Part shown: in pieces, positions 17,864 to 26,277 of the stretch
Layout: the number at the start of each line of letters is the position of its first letter
How positions within the stretch are numbered: position 1 is the stretch's first letter
Origin: Desmonostoc geniculatum HA4340-LM1
GTDB lineage: Bacteria > Cyanobacteriota > Cyanobacteriia > Cyanobacteriales > Nostocaceae
DNA: 50,291 bases
Assembly (NCBI GenBank): GCA_019359545.1
Contig: JAHHHB010000045.1
Coordinates: 1-50,291 of the forward strand
Direction of reading: 5' to 3'
Translations under genes and position numbers: made by a program
The notes under the pieces: generated by a model
What the model was told of the DNA's origin: nothing
The model's database searches: none
The model's input: only the letters and a program-made list of their open reading frames with translations

Positions 17864-18838
17864 TCAAACGCCACAAGAAGTTGAAAGCCCACGAATTAAA
17901 GCGCGTTTGACTAATTCAATTTTGAATTCATTGTGTGTTTGCGGCTTCGCTTGTTTAATTGCAAGTTCGGCTGCGGCTGTGAATGTAGCTGTATTGATTG
18001 CTTTTCCTTGAATAAATTCCTCAACTTCCCATGCACGCCAAGGTTTAGGCGCTACTCCTCCAAAAGCGATGCGTGCTGATTTGATAATATTTTGTTCTGT
18101 TTCTAAGGCAATAGCTACGGAAACGAGAGCAAATTCATAACTAGCGCGATCTCTAACTTTTAAATAATGAGATTGATATGCAAAATCTGGAATTTCAATA
18201 GCAACAATTAATTCTCCAGGCTGTAATAAAGTTTCTGTTTGTGGTGTCGTACCTGGCAAAAGATAAAAATCATGAATTGAAATTCGCCGTGTTTTTTCTA
18301 CGCCTTGAATACAAATGATTGCATCTAATGCTGTCAAAGCTACAGCTAAATCTGACGGATGAACGGCAATACAATGTTCGCTAGCTCCAAAAATCGCGTG
18401 CATCCGATTGTAGCCTGTAATTGCCGCACAACCTCTACCTGGAGTGCGTTTATTACAAGGAAAAACTGGGTCACGAAAGTAACCACAACGAACTCTTTGC
18501 AATAAATTCCCGCCCACAGTTGCCATATTTCGCAGTTGTGGCGAAGCGCTTTGTAGCAAAGCCTGACTAATTACTGGATAACACTTTTGAATTTGGGAAT
18601 GAAAGGCTACATCACTCAATCTACAGATTGCACCAATGCGAATTCCATCAGTTTTAAATTCAATATCTGCTAGTGGTAAACTGTTAATATCAATTAATGT
18701 ATTCGCTACTTGTACCCCATCTTTCATCAATCCCAATAAATCAGTTCCACCAGCAATAAAGGCCGCAGTTTTGTCTTGGTCAATTGTGGCGATCGCTGTT
18801 TCTTCTGAAAAAACTTTAGCATAACTAAATGGCTGCAT
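17864..18838 (-). CDS. Molybdenum aldehyde oxidase/xanthine dehydrogenase family, FAD-binding subunit (PaoB/YagS-like)
   Basis: A 324-residue FAD subunit with 'AAFIAGGTDLLGLMKDG' (near 27) and 'NMATVGGNLLQRVRC' (near 110). A Cys-rich insertion follows ('CGYFRDPVFPCNKRTPGRGC', then a later Cys), which in PaoB/YagS holds an extra 4Fe-4S cluster. It passes electrons between the Mo subunit, the 2Fe-2S subunit and an acceptor. The gene overlaps the end of the 2Fe-2S gene by 14 bp, so translation is coupled. The gene for the large molybdopterin subunit, normally next, is absent; the DNA runs straight into the oppositely oriented NrtS gene. Confidence 0.88.
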   Translation of the reverse strand: MQPFSYAKVFSEETAIATIDQDKTAAFIAGGTDLLGLMKDGVQVANTLIDINSLPLADIEFKTDGIRIGAICRLSDVAFHSQIQKCYPVISQALLQSASPQLRNMATVGGNLLQRVRCGYFRDPVFPCNKRTPGRGCAAITGYNRMHAIFGASEHCIAVHPSDLAVALTALDAIICIQGVEKTRRISIHDFYLLPGTTPQTETLLQPGELIVAIEIPDFAYQSHYLKVRDRASYEFALVSVAIALETEQNIIKSARIAFGGVAPKPWRAWEVEEFIQGKAINTATFTAAAELAIKQAKPQTHNEFKIELVKRALIRGLSTSCGV

Positions 18839-19373
18839 CTTCCATTTCCTCTAGAACATCCTGAATCGCTGCAATAATATTCGGATATGCTCCACAACGA
18901 CAAAGGTTTCCACTCATCTTCTCTCGAATTTCGGTTTCAGATTTGGGCATTTCTTCTAATATCATCCCTACGGCAGATACAATTTGTCCCGATGTACAGT
19001 ATCCGCATTGAAAAGCATCATGGGTGATAAAGGCTGTTTGTAGAGGATGAAGTTTACCATCTTGTGCTAATCCCTCAATAGTAGTAATTGCAGCGCCGAT
19101 GTGCATTACTGCTAATGTCATACAGGAGTTAATTCGCCGATTATTAACTAATACAGTACATGCGCCACATTCACCGCGATCGCAAGCTTTTTTTGTACCC
19201 ATCAAACCCAGTTTTTCCCGTAGTGCATCGAGTAAAGTAACGCGAGGTTCTAGTTTGAGTGAGTACGACACATTATTGACATTCAGCGATAATTCTGCTT
19301 CCTCGGAACTCAACATTTTTAATTCTTGGGTAACAGAGTTTGAAGTGATTGCAGCTAAAGAATTGTCTTCCAT
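18825..19373 (-). CDS. Molybdenum aldehyde oxidase/xanthine dehydrogenase family, 2Fe-2S subunit (PaoA/YagT-like)
   Basis: A 182-residue iron-sulfur subunit. The plant-ferredoxin-like cluster motif is 'CDRGECGACTVL' plus a later 'NSCMTL'; the second, helical-domain cluster uses 'QCGYCTSGQ' and 'GNLCRCGAYPNI'. All eight cluster cysteines are present. There is no Tat leader like that of E. coli PaoA, so a cytoplasmic location is likelier. It is the first gene of a two-gene minus-strand unit with the FAD subunit. Without the Mo subunit the complex cannot be catalytic unless that subunit is encoded elsewhere. Confidence 0.9.
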   Translation of the reverse strand: MEDNSLAAITSNSVTQELKMLSSEEAELSLNVNNVSYSLKLEPRVTLLDALREKLGLMGTKKACDRGECGACTVLVNNRRINSCMTLAVMHIGAAITTIEGLAQDGKLHPLQTAFITHDAFQCGYCTSGQIVSAVGMILEEMPKSETEIREKMSGNLCRCGAYPNIIAAIQDVLEEMEDAAI

Positions 19374-19651
19374 CTTTCATGCAGATGTGAATAATTCAAT
19401 TATTACCTAATTTTAGATTTTAGATTTTAAATTTTGGATTATCGATCCAAAACTTCAAATCAGGTTTTAGAGCAAGTTTGCTTTATTTATGGAACAAATC
19501 CTTTCATCCCAAATCTACAATTTTTTACTTAAGCCCATATGTAAAGAGCAGGGATGCTGGAGGTATGGGTATGAGATCAATCCAAAATCTAAAATCTAAA
19601 ATCTAAAATTATTTGGCGGTAATGTTCCACTCAATAAGCTAGATAGCCAAT

Positions 19652-19936
19652 TTAGAGGTGTTTTTGGTAATATTCCTCTATGCCGCCTACAGCTTTTAAT
19701 AATGGCGAATCTAACGGTTCAATCCAATCCGCCACTTCACGAGCCAAACCAAGAGTTGAGACTCCTCCTGATGGTTCGAGTTTACCATTTATTGCCTTAC
19801 TTTTAATAGATTGTAGGGCATTGATGACGTTATTTAAACGTGGTGAAGATTCAGGTGGTTTGTCTTTGAGCATCTGTTCGGTAATATCAGAAGCTCGATC
19901 GATCAGCTTGATAAATTGTTCTGTGTTGGTTTCCAT
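19652..19936 (-). CDS. Small acidic hypothetical protein, partner of the secreted protein upstream
   Basis: A 94-residue protein from ATG 19936 ('METNTEQFIKLIDRASDITEQ'). It is predicted largely helical by eye, with a Pro-rich break 'KPPESSPRL' and a C-terminal 'WIEPLDSPLLKAVGGIEEYYQ'. No known domain is recognised and there is no signal peptide. It starts only 5 bp after the stop of the exported protein gene (19942-20445), so the two form one transcription unit. An immunity or chaperone role for the upstream protein is conceivable (inference). Confidence 0.6.
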   Translation of the reverse strand: METNTEQFIKLIDRASDITEQMLKDKPPESSPRLNNVINALQSIKSKAINGKLEPSGGVSTLGLAREVADWIEPLDSPLLKAVGGIEEYYQKHL

Positions 19937-19941
19937 AAATT

Positions 19942-20445
19942 TTACGGGCAACTAAACTTTTCTGCAACAATATTTCCTTCTTCAGACCACTTGATATTTG
20001 GATCTTTTGAGTCTTTAATGAATGTCTGTTGTCCACCACCTGGATAGCATTCTTTAGGAGTCTGGGGGCCAACAATGCCTTGATAAGTTAGGGTTCCTGC
20101 TGGCAAAGTTACTGTTAGTATCTGAGTGGCTTGATTACCCCATTCTTGATTTAAAGCTAGATTCTTGATTACTTCTACATTCGTTTTATATTTGTCAGTT
20201 GTTAAATACCTGCCATATTTGTTGTTACTGCTACTATAGTAGCGATAAAAAGTTTGGGGTTGCTCTAATTTTACTTCCTTACATTCTGAATTTAGGAAGG
20301 TAATGGCAATATCAGCTGGCAGAGGGCATGAGGCACTAACTTCTTGGGCAAGGACTTGTGGTGGATTTACAACACGGGGTAATGAACTGACTGAAAAACT
20401 CAGAAGGCCTAAACCAATATATATGGAAGCTGATTTAAATTTCAT
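19942..20445 (-). CDS. Exported hypothetical protein, possibly toxin-like
   Basis: About 167 residues from ATG 20445. The N-terminus is a signal peptide ('MKFKSASIYIGLGLLSFSVSS', cleavage probably after 'VLAQ' near 35). The mature part reads 'TFYRYYSSSNNKYGRYLT', then 'LALNQEWGNQATQ', 'VTLPAGTLTYQGIVGPQ' and 'CYPGGGQQTFI'. The Arg-Tyr-Tyr start, the PAGT strand and the GGGxQ end recall the layout of small secreted ADP-ribosyltransferase or TNT-like toxin domains, but I cannot confirm catalytic residues. Several ATG and TTG codons upstream are possible; the chosen one puts the signal peptide at the start. It is followed at once by the small gene at 19652. Confidence 0.6.
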   Translation of the reverse strand: MKFKSASIYIGLGLLSFSVSSLPRVVNPPQVLAQEVSASCPLPADIAITFLNSECKEVKLEQPQTFYRYYSSSNNKYGRYLTTDKYKTNVEVIKNLALNQEWGNQATQILTVTLPAGTLTYQGIVGPQTPKECYPGGGQQTFIKDSKDPNIKWSEEGNIVAEKFSCP

Positions 20446-20639
20446 ACAAACTCTGTTCACAATCATTTTTGGATACAAAAATGATACAGCAAACATTGCT
20501 CTCTACGGTAGATTTTTTTAGAGATAAAAGTTGAGTTTGGGTAATTTATTGCCAAAATGGACGTAATGGTATCTAATTCAAGTTTGTGAGATTGACAAAA
20601 ATTCTATAGGTGTGAATTTTTTGTTACCACCACCAGCCA

Positions 20640-20780
20640 CAGGGCTGATGAAAACCCATAACCCGCATTTCTCACAAGCTTGAGGGAAGGGGCAGAGGAG
20701 CAGAGGGGCAGAGGGGAAAGAACTTGTACAATAACTCTCCCCTGCTCCCCTGCACAAGCACAGGCTTTGAGCATCGGTGA
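20640..20780. repeat. Purine-rich low-complexity repeat in a 486-bp spacer
   Basis: Irregular runs of 'ggggcagagg' (20690-20725) with a facing 'ctcccctgctcccctg' (about 20737-20752) make a loose inverted repeat. It is a common filler in Nostoc-like genomes. Nothing else in the spacer 20446-20958 is convincing. Confidence 0.4.
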
Positions 20781-20958
20781 GAAATCCGGGATAAGAACAC
20801 CAATTCAGGGTTGATTCTTCAGGAAGATTGACTAAAAAGTACTCAGGAGTCACAATAACGGCTGTGGAGTCTGGCTCAAACGTGAGGTTGCAGAGCAACT
20901 AACTTGAGGCATAGAAAAAGCAGATGTATTTGTGGGGATATTCTTTCTGACTTTTAAT

Positions 20959-22149
20959 ATGGACATAAATCTAACTCAGAAATTATCCAAACCGATAGTA
21001 AAGAAAGTTGCGATCGTTGGCGCCGGTCCAGGTGGTTTGGCTACTGCCATAGCACTTAAAAGCCAAGGTATTGACGTTGAAGTATACGAAAAAGCACAAG
21101 AATTTCGTCCGGCTGGAACCGGACTAGGACTGGCTCCTAATGGCTTGAATGCTTTAGATGCGATCGCACCGGGAATAGTCGAAACCCTCAAAAGCTCAGG
21201 ATGCCAAGTTAACCACACGGTTTTAAAGAATATTCAGGGAGAAACAATCCGGGCTAATCAAACTAAATATTTAGAGCAATACGGACAACCATTATTGACT
21301 GTTTGGTGGTATCGTTTGCAGCAAGTCTTGGCATCCAGATTGCCATCTGATATTATTCACCTCAATCATCGTTGCATCGGTTTTGACCAAGATGAAAACG
21401 GTGTGAAAATTCATTTTGATGGTCAAAAACCAGCATATGCAGATTTGCTAATTGGCGCTGATGGCGTCAACTCCGTAATTAGAGAAACTTTATTTGGCGA
21501 GAGTAAGCCTAATTACATTGGTAGTATGTGTTGGCGTGCCGTCATCAAGTATCGCCACGAGTTATTTAATGACTATGAACTTGTTTTTGTCAAAGGCAAT
21601 AAACACTTCATGTACATTCTCAATGTCGGAGGCGGCTATACCAGTTGGATTAGTCGCAAGTTTTCGCCTGATTACTCTCTTTCTCAAAACGCCGATGAGG
21701 TTAAATCTCGCATTCTCCAGGAATTAGCCGATTGGGACAAATCTTTTCGGGCGGTAGTGGAAGCGACACCAGCCGAGCAAATCTGGGAAGGACCAATTTG
21801 CGATCGCCCACCCTTAACCCGCTGGAGTCAAGGCAGAGTAACTCTCTTAGGTGATGCCGCCCATCCAATGGCACCAGCTATGGGACAAGGAGCTAATAGC
21901 ACTTTTGAGGATGCTTACGAACTAGGAGAGTGTTTTTCTCACTCAGCTACTCTCGAAGCAGCCCTCACTAGCTACGAACAGCCCCGCATCGAGCGCACAA
22001 AAATCATTCAAGCTCGTAGTGCCTTGGGTGAGATGCGCTACTATGACGAGACATTTGCATCTCCCAGTCAGACACAGCAGCGGCAAATGACGCTGAATGA
22101 TGATTTTCACAAATGGGTGTATAGTTATAAGCCAACTGTAGTCAGTTAA
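20959..22149 (+). CDS. FAD-dependent aromatic/isoprenoid monooxygenase (UbiH/zeaxanthin epoxidase-like)
   Basis: A 396-residue group A flavoprotein monooxygenase. The FAD-binding motif is 'VAIVGAGPGGLATAIAL' (near 16), the 'DG' motif is 'LLIGADGVNSVIRE' (near 155) and the third motif is 'VTLLGDAAHPMAPAMGQGAN' (near 293). The family uses NAD(P)H and O2 to hydroxylate aromatic substrates or epoxidise isoprenoids. The closest look is zeaxanthin-epoxidase/salicylate-hydroxylase, and the substrate cannot be fixed by inspection. I prefer the ATG at 20959 to a GTG nine codons upstream. It stands alone, with the M23 protein convergent downstream. Confidence 0.88.
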   Translation: MDINLTQKLSKPIVKKVAIVGAGPGGLATAIALKSQGIDVEVYEKAQEFRPAGTGLGLAPNGLNALDAIAPGIVETLKSSGCQVNHTVLKNIQGETIRANQTKYLEQYGQPLLTVWWYRLQQVLASRLPSDIIHLNHRCIGFDQDENGVKIHFDGQKPAYADLLIGADGVNSVIRETLFGESKPNYIGSMCWRAVIKYRHELFNDYELVFVKGNKHFMYILNVGGGYTSWISRKFSPDYSLSQNADEVKSRILQELADWDKSFRAVVEATPAEQIWEGPICDRPPLTRWSQGRVTLLGDAAHPMAPAMGQGANSTFEDAYELGECFSHSATLEAALTSYEQPRIERTKIIQARSALGEMRYYDETFASPSQTQQRQMTLNDDFHKWVYSYKPTVVS

Positions 22150-22221
22150 GATATGTCTGTGTAATTACGCAACAATCTCAAAGTCCGTAGTCGCTCGTAC
22201 TATTAGAGTGATTTTCCTTAT

Positions 22222-22251
22222 AAAAAGCAAAAGAGGGAGATAAACTCCCTC
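22222..22251 (-). terminator. Rho-independent terminator of the LysM-M23 gene
   Basis: Read on the minus strand: GAGGGAG-TTTAT-CTCCCTC followed by TTTTGCTTTTT. It has a 7-bp GC-rich stem, a 5-base loop and a T-tract, 40 bp beyond the stop codon. Confidence 0.75.
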
Positions 22252-22290
22252 AATTAACAAGGCAATGATTTAGTTACAGATAGCCAAGAA

Positions 22291-24576
22291 TTACAGGCGT
22301 GCTGCTGGTAACATAGCTATTGGGTTAACAGCACCCTTGCCTGATGCGTGAATTTCAAAGTGGGTGTGTGGTCCAGTGCTATGACCAGTGCTACCCATTA
22401 AAGCAATTGTTTCTCCCTGGCTCACGTGCTGACCAGCTTGCACCAGAATCTTGCTGTTATGAGCATAGCGAGTGCTGCTGCCATCAGGATGGCGGATTTC
22501 AACGAGGTTACCGTAACCGCCGTTGTTCCAGCCAGCTTTTTCCACAATTCCCTCAGCGGAAGAGAAAACGGGTGTGCCAGTGGAATTAGCAATATCAATT
22601 CCCTTGTGCATTCTTCCCCAGCGCCAGCCATAGCCAGAGGTGAGAGTACCCTTGGCCGGCCATTGGTAAGCTACGGATGAACTAGATGGAGGGGGTGTTG
22701 TTTCGTCAATCGCTCTGGGCAGATATTGATCCACTGCTGCCAAAGGTGGGATTGTCTGGGGAGAAACTGTGGTTCCCCGCAACTTTCCTAAGGAATCCGA
22801 GGCATTTACCCGTCTAGGAGGCGTTGCAACTCTGGTGCCAGATGGATTGCGAGGGGGAGTCCACTGACCAGCAGATCCTAGATTGGGTAAGAACTCTGGA
22901 TTTATTGGCTCGTTAGCGGGTATGGTAGCACGGAATTGGGGCTTAATTGGTTGAGCGTTATAGTTAGCTCTAATAGGTGTCGGAACCGGAATTGGTATCG
23001 CTACGTTATTCGGTCGAGACACAGAGTTAGGTACAGTGAAATTATTAGGGGTAGAAACAGGAGTGAGTGTCGCAGTGCTGTTGCTTTCAGTAGCTGCAAC
23101 TGGTACAACTAAGTTTCCAGACTGTTGAGCGCGATATTTCTGCTGTAACCTCTGGATTTCTGCTTGTAAGCCCCGCAAACGGTCATTATTGCTATTGTTA
23201 CCCCTTGCTACCCTATTAGCTGGTTTTTCAGGCTGCTGGATTTCGGCAAAGACTCTTGGTACTGGAGTTTCACCACCCACGCCATAAGCTCTAGGAGCAA
23301 TGGGGGCTGTTTGCAACTCGGTTGCACTATTTGCCTGAATCTGATTGTTCGCAGTTACCGATGTAGGGACAGTAACGCTACTGTTGTCAGCAATAATTGA
23401 TGATTGTGAACTAGGTAGATATGAGTTGGCACTACCAATGCTCACAGAGGAGGTAGCTTTGGGAGTATTACTGGACTCTACAAAACTGGATTTTGTGGCT
23501 ACAGTTGCCTGAACTTGAGCAGTTGGAATAATCAGTTTTTGACTGATTTGCAGTTGATTCGGATTATTGAGGTTATTTGCCTTAACTAGTTCTGATACAG
23601 ATGTATTGTATCTGCTGGCGATCGCTGCTAGGGTATCTCCAGGCTTAACTTCGTAGGCTGTTTTAGTGGAGGAGGCAATCAACGTTGTTGGTGTAGTTGA
23701 TGCAAGTCCGTCTTGTGTCTTCTGTTTTAACCTCGATATCAGCTTGTCTTTCTTCGCATCGCCAGAAGTCTCTGACTGCGCTAACACAGTCTTTTCAACT
23801 ACAGTATTCCCAATACCAGTTTGTGATAAATTTTGGGTCTCCCCAGACCGCAATTGCGCCAGACTCTTTCTTAAACGATTGGATTTTTCTTGTAAGCGAT
23901 TCAGTGCAAACTCTTGTTGCGCCTTAAGTTGTGCATTTATTTCACTACTGGCTGTCCCAGATGTTGCCACTGTTTGTGGTACAGCATTTGGTAGTATTTT
24001 TGTACTGTTAATAACATCATCAGCACTAGAGTTAGATAGCTTATTGACTGTTGGAAAATTAGTCTCAGCTAAGGTGTTCTTCGACCCTTCTGCCGCTTGA
24101 GGCTTTGAGTCAGTGGGATTTTTATCAACTGGTGTTGCTTGGGAAAAGGTTTCTGATGTAGGAACTTGCAAAGACGTTCCACTGGCCGCAACTTGCCATT
24201 TAGCTTCAAGCCCAGGCAATTGTGAGACTGCTGTTGGTTCCACAATAACGGGATTTTCCGGCACGCTCGGTAATGAGACTGCTTGGGACTCCAGCTTGGT
24301 GGAGGCGAATTTCACCTCAGTGTCACGAACAGCAGGAATGGTTGAGGTTGCCTTTTGGCTGCCTACAGGCACCGCTGCTTGGGCTTGATCGCTTTGTCGA
24401 GTCACCAAAAGACTGGTTGCTCCCATAGAGATTGCCAAGCCAATCACGGCGGCTTTTGTCCGCACCCGGCGGTTAACCTTTGGATTAATTAAATTTAGCT
24501 GTTCTACCGGGGCATCATCGCTGCTGGGGTTATTTTTCAACACAGCTTTCACTCTCTTTTTCAATGCTCGTTTCAA
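22291..24576 (-). CDS. LysM domain / M23 metallopeptidase envelope protein (NlpD/EnvC-like)
   Basis: About 761 residues. A basic cytoplasmic start is followed by one membrane segment ('AAVIGLAISMGATSLLV', about 45-65), a long Ser/Thr/Pro-rich region with a coiled coil, a LysM domain ('YEVKPGDTLAAIASRYNTS', about 307-352), more disordered linker and a C-terminal M23 domain (about 650-758). The M23 zinc motifs 'HKGIDIA' and 'HTHFEIH' are complete, so it may be an active endopeptidase in cell separation rather than a pure NlpD-type activator. I chose the TTG at 24576 because AGGAGG lies 6 bases upstream and the protein then begins 'MKRALKKRVKAVL'. A GTG at 24681 would add 35 residues but has no good ribosome-binding site. 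Confidence 0.9.
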   Translation of the reverse strand: MKRALKKRVKAVLKNNPSSDDAPVEQLNLINPKVNRRVRTKAAVIGLAISMGATSLLVTRQSDQAQAAVPVGSQKATSTIPAVRDTEVKFASTKLESQAVSLPSVPENPVIVEPTAVSQLPGLEAKWQVAASGTSLQVPTSETFSQATPVDKNPTDSKPQAAEGSKNTLAETNFPTVNKLSNSSADDVINSTKILPNAVPQTVATSGTASSEINAQLKAQQEFALNRLQEKSNRLRKSLAQLRSGETQNLSQTGIGNTVVEKTVLAQSETSGDAKKDKLISRLKQKTQDGLASTTPTTLIASSTKTAYEVKPGDTLAAIASRYNTSVSELVKANNLNNPNQLQISQKLIIPTAQVQATVATKSSFVESSNTPKATSSVSIGSANSYLPSSQSSIIADNSSVTVPTSVTANNQIQANSATELQTAPIAPRAYGVGGETPVPRVFAEIQQPEKPANRVARGNNSNNDRLRGLQAEIQRLQQKYRAQQSGNLVVPVAATESNSTATLTPVSTPNNFTVPNSVSRPNNVAIPIPVPTPIRANYNAQPIKPQFRATIPANEPINPEFLPNLGSAGQWTPPRNPSGTRVATPPRRVNASDSLGKLRGTTVSPQTIPPLAAVDQYLPRAIDETTPPPSSSSVAYQWPAKGTLTSGYGWRWGRMHKGIDIANSTGTPVFSSAEGIVEKAGWNNGGYGNLVEIRHPDGSSTRYAHNSKILVQAGQHVSQGETIALMGSTGHSTGPHTHFEIHASGKGAVNPIAMLPAARL

Positions 24577-25020
24577 AGACGACCTCCTATGATCACTAGC
24601 GCTTAACTGACCTCGATTTTTCAGTTGGATACTAGTCAATGACTTAGATCGCAACGAACGATAGATCAAGATCACATTCACCAGAGATGCTTACGCAAGA
24701 TTAACCTGCTTCTCTGATTTAGACAAGTTCACATGTGTTAGCAAAACTTAAAAATTGCTGTGTTTACTTGTCCGAACCACTCCTCACACCATTTAGGACG
24801 TTTTACTTTTTTCCTTTATCCGCGCCTGTCTTGCGTCAATCGCGGGGACTTGGCAAATAGTCTGTCAAGTCCATAGTCGCTGCCGAGAATTAATTGCTGC
24901 GACTTCTGGAAAAGTGATGCCCCCTGCTGTAGATATCTTCAAGATATTTCTACACAATCCGTCTTCCCAACACGAGACTTTACGTTGATTATTCCCTAAA
25001 AAACAACCGTATTAACTATC
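24577..25020 (-). promoter_or_regulatory. Long structured 5' leader of the LysM-M23 gene
   Basis: On the minus strand, successive inverted repeats precede the gene: an imperfect TGTAGA.ATATCTT hairpin (24930-24954); GGACTTG/CAAGTCC (about 24847-24873); CCGCG/CGCGG (about 24819-24845); a nested GACAAGT/ACTTGTC stem containing AGCAA/TTGCT (about 24720-24772); and AGAGA/TCTCT around 'ggttaatcttgcgtaagca' (24682-24715). Cyanobacterial genes of this type sometimes carry c-di-AMP riboswitches. I can match only short pieces of that consensus, so I call it a structured leader. The rest of the spacer up to 25368 shows nothing definite. Confidence 0.4.
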
Positions 25021-25368
25021 GGCTACTTTTGGGGAGCAATCTTAGGTTCATCGAGCAAAAAAAGCTCAAATGTCTCGTATGACTGAGTTTTAAGGCTTTT
25101 GTTCCCCAATATGGAATGCTGCAAATTCATCAAAATCTATCATTCAAATTTGGCATTATCTCGAATTTTATATACAAATTTCTTATAATAACCTTGCCTC
25201 TCTTGTAAGTATCTTCCACTACAATTTATTCAAAAACACATTTTTAGGTGTATTTTTTGACATTGCTTTTGCCGTAACTAGGAAAGTCTTTGCCGCCACA
25301 AATCACTCATATGATTGGTTTCTGGAAAATATTTAAGTACATATACTTATAATAAGTCAAGTAAACAA

Positions 25369-25830
25369 CTATTGTAAATAGCCTAACTGACGACGGGTTT
25401 CAAACAAACCAATTGCCACACTGACTGAGAGATTCAAGCTACGAACCCCAGGTTGGCTCATCGGAATATACAGAGTAGCATCACAATATGACAGAACTGT
25501 TGCTGGTAAGCCAGTGGTTTCACTACCAAATAGTAACCAATCATCGGCTTGAAATTGAAAGCTGACATAGTTAGTATTTCCGGCAACACTATAACCTAGC
25601 AATCTGCCGCCTTGCTGGTTATGTACTGTTTTAAAGGCTTCTAGCGATTCGTGGTAGTGCAGCTTGACATAAGGCCAGTAATCCAAGCCAGCTCTTTTGA
25701 GGTAGCGATCGCTAATTTCAAATCCTAAAGGTCCAACTAAATGTAACTCCGTATCCGTAGCTGCACAAGTACGAGCAATATTACCTGTATTAGGAGGAAT
25801 TTGCGGGTTAACTAAAACTACCTGGGGCAT
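25369..25830 (-). CDS. trmL: tRNA (cytidine/uridine-34-2'-O)-methyltransferase TrmL
   Basis: A 153-residue SPOUT-class RNA methyltransferase, the standard length for TrmL (YibK), which 2'-O-methylates the wobble base of tRNA-Leu isoacceptors using SAM. Family motifs are 'VNPQIPPNTGNIARTCAAT' at the N-terminus, 'LLFGSETTGLP' (near 100) and 'IPMSQPGVRSLNLSVSVAI' near the C-terminus, which forms the trefoil knot. It is monocistronic, with AT-rich spacers on both sides. Confidence 0.93.
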   Translation of the reverse strand: MPQVVLVNPQIPPNTGNIARTCAATDTELHLVGPLGFEISDRYLKRAGLDYWPYVKLHYHESLEAFKTVHNQQGGRLLGYSVAGNTNYVSFQFQADDWLLFGSETTGLPATVLSYCDATLYIPMSQPGVRSLNLSVSVAIGLFETRRQLGYLQ

Positions 25831-26125
25831 TATCCGTATATTTTACGTATTGTATAAAATAATTTATTATCAATGTAAAATCTACCAAAGGGTAGAGGCT
25901 ATTCATAGGTTTTGTTAATAATAATCAAGCATTCACCATCGATTAGATTTTTAAAACGAAGCGCAAACCGTCTCAGAACATTGCCTGAGAGCATATTTGG
26001 CTGAAATCAGTAAATATTAAGTTTTATGTAAATTAAGTAGTTACTTGTGTCTTTTGGAGCAACCATTGTCTCACAAAAATCTACCATTTGTTTGAAGACA
26101 ATTGGGGATTGGGCATTGGGAAGAA

Positions 26126-26199
26126 GCAGGGGGGCAGGGGGGCAGGGGGGCAGGGGGGCAGGGGGGCAGGGGGGCAGGGGGGCAGGGGAGCAGAGGGGA
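26126..26199. repeat. 8-bp tandem repeat (GCAGGGGG)n
   Basis: Seven perfect copies of GCAGGGGG begin at 26126 and recur every 8 bases, followed by the variants GCAGGGGA and GCAGAGGG. The G-runs could form G-quadruplexes on the + strand. A complementary 'ctcccctgcctcctc' follows at about 26206. It lies in the 447-bp spacer between trmL and gshA, which otherwise holds no gene. Confidence 0.9.
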
Positions 26200-26277
26200 A
26201 GATTTTCTCCCCTGCCTCCTCATCTCCCTCATCTCCCCAGTCCCTAGTCCTCAATCCCCAGTCCCCAATTACTTCCA

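Noticed and set aside
20578..20898. 106-codon minus-strand frame upstream of the monooxygenase
   Set aside because: Runs through low-complexity purine-rich spacer DNA; no family features or ribosome-binding site.
24682..24720. Confident c-di-AMP (ydaO-yuaA) riboswitch call
   Set aside because: Only fragments such as 'ggttaatc' and 'gtaagc' resemble the consensus; the full set of conserved blocks is not in order.
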